From contig JAGLLT010000031.1 of assembly GCA_023140385.1 (NCBI GenBank), forward strand, positions 1 to 33,901: 33,901 nucleotides of DNA, written 5' to 3'. Positions 7,375 through 13,976 of the stretch are shown piece after piece; position 1 is the first letter of the stretch; each line of letters starts with the position of its first letter. The notes under the pieces are model-generated. The model was not told where the DNA came from. It worked only from the letters and a program-made list of their open reading frames with translations, and did no database searches. The DNA comes from Candidatus Omnitrophota bacterium (GTDB lineage: Bacteria; Omnitrophota; Gorgyraeia; JAGLLT01). The position numbers and the translations under genes are program-made.

Positions 7375-8327
7375 TGAAAGGGATCTTAAGAATATTAGGG
7401 ATTTTAGTAGTTTTGGTAATAATTCTGTTTTTAAGCGGCGCGGTATATATTGTTGATGAGACCAAACAGGTGGTAATTACCCAGTTTGGTAAACCTGTGG
7501 GTGAATCGATAACTGCCGCCGGCTTACATTTTAAGACGCCATTTATCCAGCGGGCTCAGTATTTTGAGAAAAGACTTCTGAATTGGGATGGAGACCCTAA
7601 TCAAATTCCTACCAAAGATAAAAGATATATCTGGATTGACACTACCGCCCGTTGGCGGATCTCCGATGCCTTGAAGTTTTTACAAGCGGTAGGAAATGAA
7701 ATGGGAGCGCATTCGAAGTTAGATAATATCATCAATTCAGCTACGCGCGATGCCATTGCCAGCCATCTCCTTGTTGAAGCAATCAGGAATACTAATCGTA
7801 TCCTCGAGACTAAAGAGGAAGAAGAGATCGTAGTTACTGAAGAGGCGTTAGAGAAGATTAAGGTAGGACGTCAAGTTCTGGCCGGTATGATTTTGGAAAA
7901 AGCCAGGGTCATTGCTCCCCAATATGGCATTGAATTAATTGATGTGCGCATCAAGCGCATTAATTATGTTGAAGTGGTAAGAAAGAAGGTCTATGAGAGG
8001 ATGATCGCGGAGAGGAAGCGGGCTGCCGAACAATATCGCTCTGAAGGCCAGGGAAAGCGGGCTGAGATTGAAGGCCAGATGGGCAAAGAATTAAAACAAA
8101 TTACCTCCGAGGCCTATCGCAAGGCCCAGGGCATCAGAGGAAAGGCGGACGCTGAGACAACCAGGATTTATGCTGACGCGTATAATAAGGATCCTCTTTT
8201 TTACTCCTTTTTAAAGACATTAGAAACATACCGAAAGACGATTGATGAGAAAACTACTATAATTTTAACAACCGATAGTGATTACTATCAATATTTAAAA
8301 GGGCTTAAGTCTGTAACAGTGGATTAA
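7374..8327 (+). CDS. hflC: FtsH protease modulator HflC (SPFH/band-7 family)
   Basis: This 317-residue partner of HflK has an N-terminal membrane anchor (about 6-26) followed by VDETKQVVITQFGKPVG, the usual HflC opening of the band-7 domain. The YGIELIDVRIKRINYVE segment and the charged helix ERMIAERKRAAEQYRSEG are strongly HflC-like. The C-terminal DPLFYSFLKTLETYRKT is the typical HflC ending and confirms full length. The ATG at 7374 overlaps the hflK stop by 1 nt, so both subunits would be made in balance. The NAD(P)HX epimerase gene follows 8 nt later, which extends the operon. Confidence 0.92.
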   Translation: MKGILRILGILVVLVIILFLSGAVYIVDETKQVVITQFGKPVGESITAAGLHFKTPFIQRAQYFEKRLLNWDGDPNQIPTKDKRYIWIDTTARWRISDALKFLQAVGNEMGAHSKLDNIINSATRDAIASHLLVEAIRNTNRILETKEEEEIVVTEEALEKIKVGRQVLAGMILEKARVIAPQYGIELIDVRIKRINYVEVVRKKVYERMIAERKRAAEQYRSEGQGKRAEIEGQMGKELKQITSEAYRKAQGIRGKADAETTRIYADAYNKDPLFYSFLKTLETYRKTIDEKTTIILTTDSDYYQYLKGLKSVTVD

Positions 8328-8335
8328 AAGGAAAT

Positions 8336-9007
8336 ATGAGATATGTAACTTCTCGAGAGATGAAGGAGATAGATAGGCGGACGATAGAGGAGTTTGGCAT
8401 ACCCTCGCTTATTTTAATGGAGAACGCGGGTAGGGGTGCGGCTGAAACTGTGCTTGGTATGTTGTTGGACAAAGACAATAAAAAGGTGGTTTGTGTTTGT
8501 GGGAGAGGTAATAATGGCGGGGATGGATTTGTATGCGTTAGGCATTTGATTAATGCCGGAGTTGATGCGGAGGTGTTTTTGATAGGAGAGCCTTCCATGT
8601 TAAAAGGGGAGGCGAAGATTAACTTTGATATTTTGAGAAAAATGGAGGCAAAAATCAAAGTTTTAAAAACCGATAAAGATTTTGAGCTCTTTGAAGAAAA
8701 GTTGAAAGATGCTCAACTTATTGTAGACGCGATTTTTGGAATTGGTTTGTCCGGTGAGATAAAAGAGCCTTATGGTATAGCTATCAAGCTGATGAACCGG
8801 TCTAAAAAGCCTATTTTGGCAATAGATGTACCCTCGGGTTTAGATGCTGATACGGGAAGCATGCTTGGGATTTGCGTAAAGGCTGAGAAAACGGTTACTT
8901 TTGGTTTGCCGAAGACAGGATTTATTAAAAATGACGGCCCTTCAAGCGTCGGAGAGTTGATCATAGCGGATATTTCTATTCCAAAACAGCTTTTAAAGGA
9001 GAAATAA
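8336..9007 (+). CDS. nnrE: NAD(P)H-hydrate epimerase (YjeF N-terminal domain only)
   Basis: This 223-residue protein matches the YjeF-N fold. It has NAGRGAAE near the N-terminus, the binding loop CGRGNNGGDGFV (about 57-68), VDAIFGIGLSG and AIDVPSGLDADTG. The enzyme interconverts the R and S forms of hydrated NADH or NADPH, a damage product, so that the dehydratase can repair it. In many bacteria the epimerase is fused to the dehydratase (YjeF/Nnr, about 500 residues). Here it is a stand-alone epimerase, and no dehydratase gene is seen in the window. Start ATG 8336 is 8 nt after hflC and the M50 peptidase gene begins 7 nt after the end, so it is probably part of the hflK-hflC operon. Confidence 0.9.
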   Translation: MRYVTSREMKEIDRRTIEEFGIPSLILMENAGRGAAETVLGMLLDKDNKKVVCVCGRGNNGGDGFVCVRHLINAGVDAEVFLIGEPSMLKGEAKINFDILRKMEAKIKVLKTDKDFELFEEKLKDAQLIVDAIFGIGLSGEIKEPYGIAIKLMNRSKKPILAIDVPSGLDADTGSMLGICVKAEKTVTFGLPKTGFIKNDGPSSVGELIIADISIPKQLLKEK

Positions 9008-9014
9008 CAAAAAT

Positions 9015-9647
9015 ATGGGATTGATACAACTTTTATTTACAAATCCAATAGCGTTTTTTATATTGGTGCCAGTGCTTCTTTATTCAGTTATTATTCATGA
9101 GATCGCCCATGGCTGGGTGGCTTCGTTGTTTGGTGATAATACGGCGAAGTACTATGGCAGGCTGTCTTTAAATCCAATGCTTCATATTGATCCAATGGGG
9201 GCGCTGGCTGTTCTTTTAGTAGGGTTTGGATGGGCGAAGCCGGTTCCTGTTGACTATGGAAATCTGAGTAATTCCCGCCGGGCTATCATTGCCGTTTCAT
9301 TGGCGGGGGTTGGCGCGAATATACTTATTGCTACGCTGGCAATATTTTTACTTCAGTTTCAAGCTGTCTACGCGAACCCTTTCTTTTATCCCGTACTTTT
9401 GATTGCGGCGGAAATAAATATTATATTGGGATCATTCAATTTGATACCCATTCCTCCTTTGGATGGCTCACGGGTCCTGATGGAATTTCTGCCTTATGAT
9501 GCCAAACATCAGCTTGCGAGACTTGAACCATACGGTTTTTTTATAATTATTGGTTTGCTTTTTTTGGGAGTTTTAGATCCGGTAATTACATTTATTAGGA
9601 CCATCATTCTTGGGTCAATTGGAGTGCTGTTGGGTTTTATGGGATAA
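9015..9647 (+). CDS. site-2-protease-like M50 family metalloprotease
   Basis: This 210-residue polytopic membrane protein has the zinc site HEIAH at residues 28-32 inside the first hydrophobic segment. The conserved NPMLHIDPMGAL stretch follows, and the third zinc ligand is in PPLDGSR (D150). These are the marks of the compact S2P/FpmA-like M50 group without PDZ domain. Related enzymes cut membrane-embedded substrates such as anti-sigma factors. The substrate here is unknown, and many small members of this group are uncharacterised. Four to five transmembrane segments can be seen. It closes the hflK-hflC-nnrE cluster, with 7 nt between nnrE and its ATG. All three metal-binding positions are present, so it is probably active. 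Confidence 0.88.
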   Translation: MGLIQLLFTNPIAFFILVPVLLYSVIIHEIAHGWVASLFGDNTAKYYGRLSLNPMLHIDPMGALAVLLVGFGWAKPVPVDYGNLSNSRRAIIAVSLAGVGANILIATLAIFLLQFQAVYANPFFYPVLLIAAEINIILGSFNLIPIPPLDGSRVLMEFLPYDAKHQLARLEPYGFFIIIGLLFLGVLDPVITFIRTIILGSIGVLLGFMG

Positions 9648-9651
9648 TAGC

Positions 9652-9753
9652 CAATTAGTTGGGCAGGTTGTTGAATCGGCAGGTTCTATTGGGACTAATT
9701 ACAGAGAAGTTAATGATGCTTTGGATAAGAAGGATCTTATTCAAAAATTATGA
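9652..9753 (+). pseudogene. remnant of an S23/four-helix-bundle protein gene
   Basis: Translated from 9652, this stretch reads QLVGQVVESAGSIGTNYR and then EVNDALDKKDLIQKL before TGA at 9751-9753. SxSIGxNYREAxxALxKKDF is the hallmark of the small four-helix-bundle family related to proteins encoded in 23S rRNA intervening sequences. The N-terminal half is absent because the M50 coding sequence ends directly upstream, and the last helix is lost after the stop. There is no start codon or ribosome-binding site. It is therefore a decayed fragment left between the M50 gene and the pilin promoter. Confidence 0.7.
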
Positions 9754-9777
9754 AGTTAATTCGAGAGTTAATTATTT

Positions 9778-9806
9778 TTGACAAAGCGGGCAGATTGTGG
9801 TATACT
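9778..9806 (+). promoter_or_regulatory. sigma70-type promoter of the pilin gene
   Basis: TTGACA (9778-9783) and TATACT (9801-9806) are spaced by exactly 17 bp. The expected transcription start is near 9813, giving a leader of 30-35 nt. The match is 6/6 at -35 and 5/6 at -10, so strong constitutive expression by the housekeeping sigma factor is expected. It lies directly after the S23-gene remnant. Confidence 0.85.
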
Positions 9807-9847
9807 TAATACAGTAGGAGAGGTGTATGGAAAGGGAGGTGAGAAAG

Positions 9848-10288
9848 ATGAGAAAGAGAAGGGGTTTTACGTTGATTGAGATGATGATTGTAGTAGCAAT
9901 CATAGCTTTATTAGCGACAATAGCAATACCTAATTATATTAGTTTTCAGTATCGCGCCAAAACCTCTGAAGCTAAATCAAACCTGGGTGCCATTCGAACC
10001 TGTGAAGAGGCCTATAAGGCTGAGAATGATGTCTACTTAGCCTGTGCCGTGAATCCGGCGGCAATAGCGGCCGGAGTTAAGGGAGATTGGGTTGCTGACC
10101 AGGCGGGATGGATTGATATAGGATTTGAGCCCAAGGGCCAGATCTATTATCAGTACCAGGTTACGGTTGGATCTCCGGCTACGACCTTTCTGGCTTATGC
10201 CAGAGGCGACTTGGACGGTGATAGTACGACTTCAACGTTTACATTAGATCAGGACGGCAGCTTGGGAAGTAGTAATCCGCTTGAGTAA
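9848..10288 (+). CDS. type IV pilin-like / GspG-like prepilin
   Basis: The product is 146 residues from ATG 9848. A short basic leader MRKRRG is followed by FTLIEMMIVVAIIALLATIA, the class III prepilin signal. Prepilin peptidase should cut between G6 and F7, leaving N-methyl-Phe and the conserved Glu at mature position 5. The hydrophobic helix runs on into IPNYISFQYRAKTSEAK. The remainder is a small globular domain with two cysteines (CEEAY and YLACA) that could form a disulfide. Pilins of this type build type IV pili or type II secretion pseudopili. No other pilus genes are adjacent, so it is an orphan major- or minor-type pilin with its own promoter. An in-frame ATG at 9827 also has AGGAGAGG upstream; 9848 is preferred because GGAGGTGA lies at ideal spacing and the leader is then normal. 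Confidence 0.88.
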   Translation: MRKRRGFTLIEMMIVVAIIALLATIAIPNYISFQYRAKTSEAKSNLGAIRTCEEAYKAENDVYLACAVNPAAIAAGVKGDWVADQAGWIDIGFEPKGQIYYQYQVTVGSPATTFLAYARGDLDGDSTTSTFTLDQDGSLGSSNPLE

Positions 10289-10339
10289 CAAAGAGTTAAA
10301 AGTTTTGTACATTAAATACCCGGATTGGAGGGTGAAAAT

Positions 10340-10813
10340 TTGAAAGTTAATGACTATATGACCAAAGAGGTGGTAACTGTCAGACGGGGTACGCCTTTAA
10401 GGGAAATCATCAGAACCTTCAAAGAGAAAAATTTTCACACACTGCCCGTAATCGAGAGCGACAACCGGCTGGTAGGTTTGATTGATTTCTCGGATATCCT
10501 TAAAGTTTTTGAGCCTTATGGTTCTGAGGTACACCAGATATTAAAAACAATCCCGTTTATTGACGCGCCTCAGGAGCAAAATCTTCTTGAAACCGATATT
10601 TCGGCCGAGATGGGCATACTGGTGGTGGCTGATGACATAATGTCATCAAAACTGGTGACCATTAGTCCTGATGAAGAAATAAACCGAGCCTATTCCGAGA
10701 TGAAGGTACACGATACGGAAAGGCTCTTCGTAACCGAGGACGGCAAGCTAATAGGGATCATCTGCCTGTTTGACATAATTTTGTCCTTATTTAAAGAGAG
10801 CGGGGTAATTTAG
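10340..10813 (+). CDS. tandem CBS-domain protein
   Basis: A 157-residue soluble protein made of two CBS domains. CBS1 is at about 3-60 (DYMTKEVVTVRRGTPLREI, then LPVIESDNRLVGLIDFSDIL). CBS2 is at about 98-155 (DDIMSSKLVTISPDEEINRA, then GKLIGIICLFDIIL). CBS pairs bind adenine nucleotides or similar ligands and often gate enzymes, channels and transporters. The TTG at 10340 is taken as the start because GGAGGGTG (10327-10334) precedes it at the right distance; the in-frame TTG at 10325 would overlap that site. The stop overlaps the antiporter start (TAGTG), so this is very likely the regulatory subunit of that transporter. Confidence 0.85.
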   Translation: MKVNDYMTKEVVTVRRGTPLREIIRTFKEKNFHTLPVIESDNRLVGLIDFSDILKVFEPYGSEVHQILKTIPFIDAPQEQNLLETDISAEMGILVVADDIMSSKLVTISPDEEINRAYSEMKVHDTERLFVTEDGKLIGIICLFDIILSLFKESGVI

Positions 10814-12012
10814 TGCAAATCAACACCGCCTTTAGCTTAGGGATTATTCTTTTAGCCGGCCTGCTTTCGGCAAACTTAATCAGAAGAATAAAGATACCCG
10901 CCATAACCGCTTATTTATTGCTGGGTATTATCATCGGCCCCGCCTGTTTCAATTTAGTTTCAGAAGGCATCTTAACCTCATCCGGCTTAATCTCCAATGT
11001 AGTATTGAGCTTCATCGCCTTTAGCATAGGACAGAATTTTTCCTTTGAACGCTTCAGAAAAATAGGCAGGACGGTTCTTTCTATCTCTATTGGAGAGGTG
11101 CTGCTCGCCTGGATAGTCGTTACTTTTAGTATCTGGTTTTTTTTAAAACAACCTTTTTATATCGCCCTTATATTTGGCGCTATTGCTCCGGCGACCGCTC
11201 CGGCCGCCATAGTTATGGTAACCAGAGAGTACAAGGCCAGAGGTACCTTTACCGAAACGCTTTTGGGCGTGGTAGCCATTGATGATGCCTGGGGCATTAT
11301 CCTGTTCGCCTTTTGCCTCGCTATTGCTAAAAGCCTTGCCGGGGCGCAGGAGTTTGTAGTAACCTCGGCCCTTTCAGGGGCGCTTCACGCGGGTATTGAA
11401 ATTGGCGGAGCTTTGGTCTTGGGCGGCATCCTGGGCTGGGTTCTATCAAAGCTGTCCCGCTTTATCACTAACCCCGCGGACCTTTTAATCTACACTCTGG
11501 GTTTTATTCTCTTTAACTGCGGCATAGCTATATGGTTGGGCTTATCCGTTCTTTTGGCGAATATGGTTTTAGGGGCGGTTTTGGTTAACATTAATAAAAC
11601 CAGTTTTAAGTTTTTTGATATAGTAAGAACCGTTGATTCACCTTTTTATTTGTTGTTTTTTGTTCTGGCCGGTGTCAGCTTAGATGTCCTTTTATTAAAA
11701 TCATTAAGCGCCCTTGGCTTGGTTTATATATTTATGCGCCTTGTAGGTAAAATAAGCGGAGCTACAATTGCCGCCTATCTCTCAAAAGCCGGCTCTAATG
11801 TGAAAAAAAATATCGGACTGGGGCTTGTTCCGCAGGCCGGTGTAGCCCTGGGCCTGGCGTTAATAGCCAAGTCAACCTTCACCGAAGAGATTGCCGGTGT
11901 CAACGTCGGCAACATCATCTTTTCAACTATCGTAGCCACCACGGTTTTCTATGAACTCATAGGCCCTCTATGCACAAAGTTTGCCCTTAAAAGGGCCGGG
12001 GATATAGAGTAA
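10813..12012 (+). CDS. cation:proton antiporter, CPA2/Kef-like family
   Basis: A 399-residue integral membrane protein with about 12-13 hydrophobic segments over its whole length and no soluble NAD-binding or TrkA domain. The opening (IKIPAITAYLLLGIIIGP) is typical of the Na+/H+ exchanger fold. The segment APATAPAAIVMVTREYKARG and D157-D158 in AIDDAWGIILFA place it with CPA2 proteins carrying a paired-aspartate ion site, expected to be electrogenic. KefB/KefC have QD there. The ion (Na+ or K+) cannot be decided. GTG start at 10813 overlaps the stop of the CBS gene by 1 nt, so CBS protein and carrier should be made together. The stop is directly followed by the next ATG, giving a three-gene coupled unit. 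Confidence 0.88.
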   Translation: MQINTAFSLGIILLAGLLSANLIRRIKIPAITAYLLLGIIIGPACFNLVSEGILTSSGLISNVVLSFIAFSIGQNFSFERFRKIGRTVLSISIGEVLLAWIVVTFSIWFFLKQPFYIALIFGAIAPATAPAAIVMVTREYKARGTFTETLLGVVAIDDAWGIILFAFCLAIAKSLAGAQEFVVTSALSGALHAGIEIGGALVLGGILGWVLSKLSRFITNPADLLIYTLGFILFNCGIAIWLGLSVLLANMVLGAVLVNINKTSFKFFDIVRTVDSPFYLLFFVLAGVSLDVLLLKSLSALGLVYIFMRLVGKISGATIAAYLSKAGSNVKKNIGLGLVPQAGVALGLALIAKSTFTEEIAGVNVGNIIFSTIVATTVFYELIGPLCTKFALKRAGDIE

Positions 12013-12321
12013 ATGATTTGTCATAAATGCCAAAAAGAAGCCGGCCCGCGGGATAACTACTGCAGGTTTTGCGGAGCCGGATTAGGGAACAATAAAGTCG
12101 CTCCATGGTACAACAATATATTGCTAATCATTTTATTAAGTGTATTTTTTCCCGTAACGGCCATACCCCTCATATGGAGAAATACTGAATTTAGCCCTAA
12201 GACAAAAAAGATTTCCATCGCCGCCTGTATCATCTATATGATACTTTTAATCAGCATAATAGCATACATTTTCTTTTTTCACATAGGCAAACACTATTTG
12301 CGGATTTACGGGGAGTTATAG
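12013..12321 (+). CDS. zinc-ribbon two-TM membrane protein
   Basis: A 102-residue protein starting with a rubredoxin-type zinc ribbon, CHKC (C3, C6) and CRFC (C17, C20). A short linker and two hydrophobic helices (about 36-53 and 67-91) follow. Small zinc-ribbon membrane proteins of this layout are widespread and mostly uncharacterised. Its ATG directly abuts the antiporter stop with no gap, so it is made by translational coupling with the CBS-antiporter pair and may be an accessory subunit. No enzymatic motif is visible. Confidence 0.7.
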   Translation: MICHKCQKEAGPRDNYCRFCGAGLGNNKVAPWYNNILLIILLSVFFPVTAIPLIWRNTEFSPKTKKISIAACIIYMILLISIIAYIFFFHIGKHYLRIYGEL

Positions 12322-12344
12322 TCAGTAACTAAAGGAGTAAGCTT

Positions 12345-12917
12345 ATGTCCGCGTTGAACAAGGTATTAGCGCTTTTACTTATAAGTTTAGCCATTATTAA
12401 TCTTAATTGCGGCGTCAAAGAAGAGCCGCCCATAATTGAGGACGACAACAGATTTTATTATAATGAAAAGTGCGGCTGTTCTGTAACTTTGCCTGAGGGC
12501 TGGGTGTTGAATAAGAAGCGGGAGTTTACGGGCCGGCTCAAGATTTTTTTAATTCAGGCATTCAAGCCCGGCTTAATAAGTAATGTAGTCTTTACCGCGC
12601 AAAGAAACTTTGATGATGAAGTAACGGCTGAGAAAGCGATTAAGGTTGAAATTGCCCACTTGAAGACTTCAGCGGATAAAAATTTTGAAGTTATAAGCGA
12701 AGAACCGGTATGTATATCAGGTTATGTGGGACATCAGATGGTTGACGAGTTTGATTGGAGGGGAGTAAGGGTATATCAGAAAAGGATATACTTTGTCCGC
12801 TCCAAGTACATATTTGCTCTTGTTCTCAATTCTACTACGCGGGAAGCGTATAAAGAGTGCGAACCTACCTTTGATAAAATGGTCAAATCTCTAAAATTGC
12901 CGGATTTAATCCCGTAG
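12345..12917 (+). CDS. secreted or lipid-anchored protein with PsbP/DcrB-like domain
   Basis: A 190-residue protein with an N-terminal signal sequence (KVLALLLISLAIINLNC). C22 may be lipidated, but the -1 residue is Asn, so the lipobox is non-canonical. After a Pro/Glu-rich linker, YYNEKCGCSVTLPEGWVLNK begins an alpha/beta domain that resembles the PsbP/DcrB/DUF1795 group by its "lpegW" opening and its final (F)DKMVKSLKL helix. Its role is unknown; it probably lies on the outer face of the inner membrane or in the periplasm. A good AAAGGAG (12331-12337) precedes the ATG at 12345. It ends the antiporter gene group. The assignment of domain family is tentative. Confidence 0.65.
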   Translation: MSALNKVLALLLISLAIINLNCGVKEEPPIIEDDNRFYYNEKCGCSVTLPEGWVLNKKREFTGRLKIFLIQAFKPGLISNVVFTAQRNFDDEVTAEKAIKVEIAHLKTSADKNFEVISEEPVCISGYVGHQMVDEFDWRGVRVYQKRIYFVRSKYIFALVLNSTTREAYKECEPTFDKMVKSLKLPDLIP

Positions 12918-12953
12918 CTAATCCTCTTTAAAGCTAAATACCTCATTTGGGCA

Positions 12954-13047
12954 TAAAAGTAGCCCTAGTCTTTTAGGGGGAGGGCAGGACCTCAACCAGG
13001 GCTAACTCTTATTATGAGTTCTTCAACTCACACCTCTTTTTTCACCA
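12954..13047 (-). ncRNA. candidate small RNA with own promoter and terminator
   Basis: On the minus strand a consensus-like promoter (13054-13082) predicts transcription from about 13047 leftwards. The first hairpin is an 8-bp stem with GAAG loop (minus strand of 13013-13032). The second is larger: AGCCCT pairs with AGGGCT (13003-12998 with 12966-12961) and encloses a GAGG/CCTC inner stem. A C then UUUU follows (complement of 12955-12959), which suits an intrinsic terminator. The RNA would be about 94 nt. There is no convincing ORF in it and no gene downstream on that strand, so it is not an mRNA leader. I do not recognise an Rfam family; it does not match the SRP, 6S, tmRNA or RNase P signatures I know. 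On the plus strand the same hairpins followed by TTTTTT (13037-13042) could also terminate the antiporter operon. Confidence 0.5.
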
Positions 13048-13053
13048 ATACAT

Positions 13054-13082
13054 AGCATACAATAAATAAATCCATTTGTCAA
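13054..13082 (-). promoter_or_regulatory. sigma70-type promoter reading left into the candidate sRNA
   Basis: On the minus strand TTGACA (13082-13077) and TATGCT (13059-13054) are 17 bp apart. The spacer shares TTTATTTAT with the rpmB promoter spacer, so the two promoters look related. No ORF is served by it. The rest of 12918-13333 outside the sRNA, the rpmB terminator and the repeat holds only AT-rich sequence. Confidence 0.7.
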
Positions 13083-13126
13083 GAGATTTATTTGTCTTTA
13101 AGTGGTAATTTGTTGCGTATATAGCC

Positions 13127-13172
13127 AAAAAAAAGATTCTTCCCCTAAATTTGATGCAAAAAAGGGAAGAAC
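13127..13172 (-). terminator. intrinsic terminator of rpmB
   Basis: On the minus strand TTCTTCCC (13171-13164) pairs with GGGAAGAA (13144-13137) around a 19-nt loop. TC and then eight T residues follow (13134-13127). It lies about 160 bp beyond the rpmB stop, so the rpmB mRNA would carry the whole first 85-bp repeat in its 3' UTR. Confidence 0.7.
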
Positions 13173-13251
13173 TGGATTTGTTTTTTTGCTTGTGCCCTAA
13201 TCTTTCTGTCTTTTTTTGCCCTGTATTTTCTTACTTTTTAACCCTTGTGAC

Positions 13252-13336
13252 TTATACCTTGCGCCTTTTTTGTATATCTTGCTTTTTACTATGAGCCATG
13301 AGCTATGAGCTATGAGCTGCTTTGTACCATGAGCTA
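13252..13336 (+). repeat. 85-bp direct repeat, copy 1 (ATGAGCT heptads)
   Basis: This segment matches 13686-13770 at 81 of 85 positions without gaps. Its second half is a tandem of the heptads ATGAGCC/ATGAGCT (13291-13318), then a spacer and another ATGAGCT at 13329; two more heptads (AAGAGCT, ATGAGCT) run on to 13349. The last 3 bp (13334-13336) are the stop codon of rpmB, and the extra heptads encode its last residues. It is not bounded by target-site duplications that I can see. Confidence 0.85.
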
Positions 13337-13606
13337 AGAGCTATGAGCTGTATCTTGCGTTTTACGCTCTTGCTGCTTTGTGCCTTTCAACACCTTGCCC
13401 GCCTTGATACATTTAACGCAGACGTTCATCCTTTTGATTTGCCCATTAATACTGGCCCTCACCATTTGCAAATTAGGCTTAAATGTTCTTCTGGAGATAC
13501 CGGTTATGTTTTTTCCGACACCGCCGTCTTTCTTTGCCTTACCGCGCCTTTTAATGCTTCTACCGGCCGTAGTTCCTTTTCCGCATACAGCACAAACGTT
13601 CGCCAT
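13334..13606 (-). CDS. rpmB: 50S ribosomal protein L28
   Basis: The minus-strand product of 90 residues begins MANVCAVCGKGTTAGRSI. It has L28 features: two zinc-ribbon cysteine pairs (C5/C8 and C63/C66), the basic RTFKPNLQ stretch and a C-terminal CVKCIKAGKVLKG. L28 is a protein of the large ribosomal subunit. GGAGGT on the minus strand (13618-13613) gives an ideal ribosome-binding site for the ATG at 13606. The protein is longer than usual (about 62-78). The family homology stops near residue 75, and the tail KQQERKTQDTAHSS runs into the ATGAGCT heptad repeat, which supplies the stop codon. It is monocistronic, with its own promoter and terminator, against the direction of all neighbours. 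Confidence 0.93.
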   Translation of the reverse strand: MANVCAVCGKGTTAGRSIKRRGKAKKDGGVGKNITGISRRTFKPNLQMVRASINGQIKRMNVCVKCIKAGKVLKGTKQQERKTQDTAHSS

Positions 13607-13649
13607 GGTATAACCTCCAACTATTATTTTTTATCAATGCTTGACGCCT

Positions 13650-13678
13650 AACTTAACATAAATAAACGCATATGTCAA
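13650..13678 (-). promoter_or_regulatory. probable rpmB promoter
   Basis: On the minus strand TTGACA (13678-13673) is followed after 17 bp by TAAGTT (13655-13650), a perfect -35 with a weak -10. The start of transcription is expected near 13643, about 37 nt before the rpmB ATG. Confidence 0.6.
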
Positions 13679-13685
13679 ATTTTTT

Positions 13686-13770
13686 TTATACCTTGCGCCT
13701 TTTTTGCATATCTTGCTTTTTACTATGACCCATGAGCTATGAGCCATGAGCTGCTTTATACCATGAGCTA
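13686..13770 (+). repeat. 85-bp direct repeat, copy 2 (ATGAGCT heptads)
   Basis: Direct copy of 13252-13336 with four substitutions and no indels, located just upstream of the rpmB promoter. The two copies are 434 bp apart and bracket rpmB in the same orientation. The rest of 13607-13893 holds no ORF; a GGAAAG/CTTTCC imperfect hairpin lies at about 13782-13810. Confidence 0.85.
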
Positions 13771-13893
13771 TATCTATAATCTGGAAAGCTTCATTTTTAG
13801 CTGGACTTTCCCCAATCGTATAGTAAAATATGCTATATTGTTTAAAAGCCCGCTTATACAGGGGTTATTCCAGAAGAAAAGCAAAATATTCCA

Positions 13894-13922
13894 TTGACAA
13901 GCTTACAAGTTTTTGATATAAT
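13894..13922 (+). promoter_or_regulatory. perfect-consensus promoter of the polysaccharide locus
   Basis: TTGACA (13894-13899), a 17-bp spacer and TATAAT (13917-13922) match the sigma70 consensus in 12 of 12 positions. Transcription should begin near 13929, about 48 nt before the regulator gene, and is likely to serve the regulator and the export genes. A promoter this strong at an exopolysaccharide operon suggests that it needs repression. Confidence 0.85.
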
Positions 13923-13924
13923 TT

Positions 13925-13944
13925 TACACGATATTGTACGATTT
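13925..13944 (+). promoter_or_regulatory. possible operator: two 10-bp direct half-sites
   Basis: TACACGATAT (13925-13934) and TGTACGATTT (13935-13944) share 7 of 10 positions, and their ACGAT cores are exactly 10 bp apart. They overlap the predicted transcription start. BldC- and excisionase-like regulators bind direct repeats head to tail, and one is encoded immediately downstream. Autoregulation is therefore possible but unproven. Confidence 0.3.
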
Positions 13945-13976
13945 TAACTACTAGTAATAATTAAACTTATACTATT

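Noticed and set aside
9827-9847. Earlier ATG for the pilin gene
   Set aside because: It has a fair ribosome-binding site, but GGAGGTGA at ideal distance and a normal short prepilin leader favour ATG 9848. The earlier start cannot be fully excluded.
12954-13047. SRP RNA, 6S RNA, c-di-GMP or cobalamin riboswitch
   Set aside because: I looked for the conserved cores (for example the GGAAGGAAGCAGCC region of SRP RNA) and found none; the element also has no downstream gene on its strand.
13322-13651. Plus-strand ORFs at 13322-13651 and 13380-13613
   Set aside because: They are antisense to rpmB, which has clear L28 homology, a strong ribosome-binding site and its own promoter.
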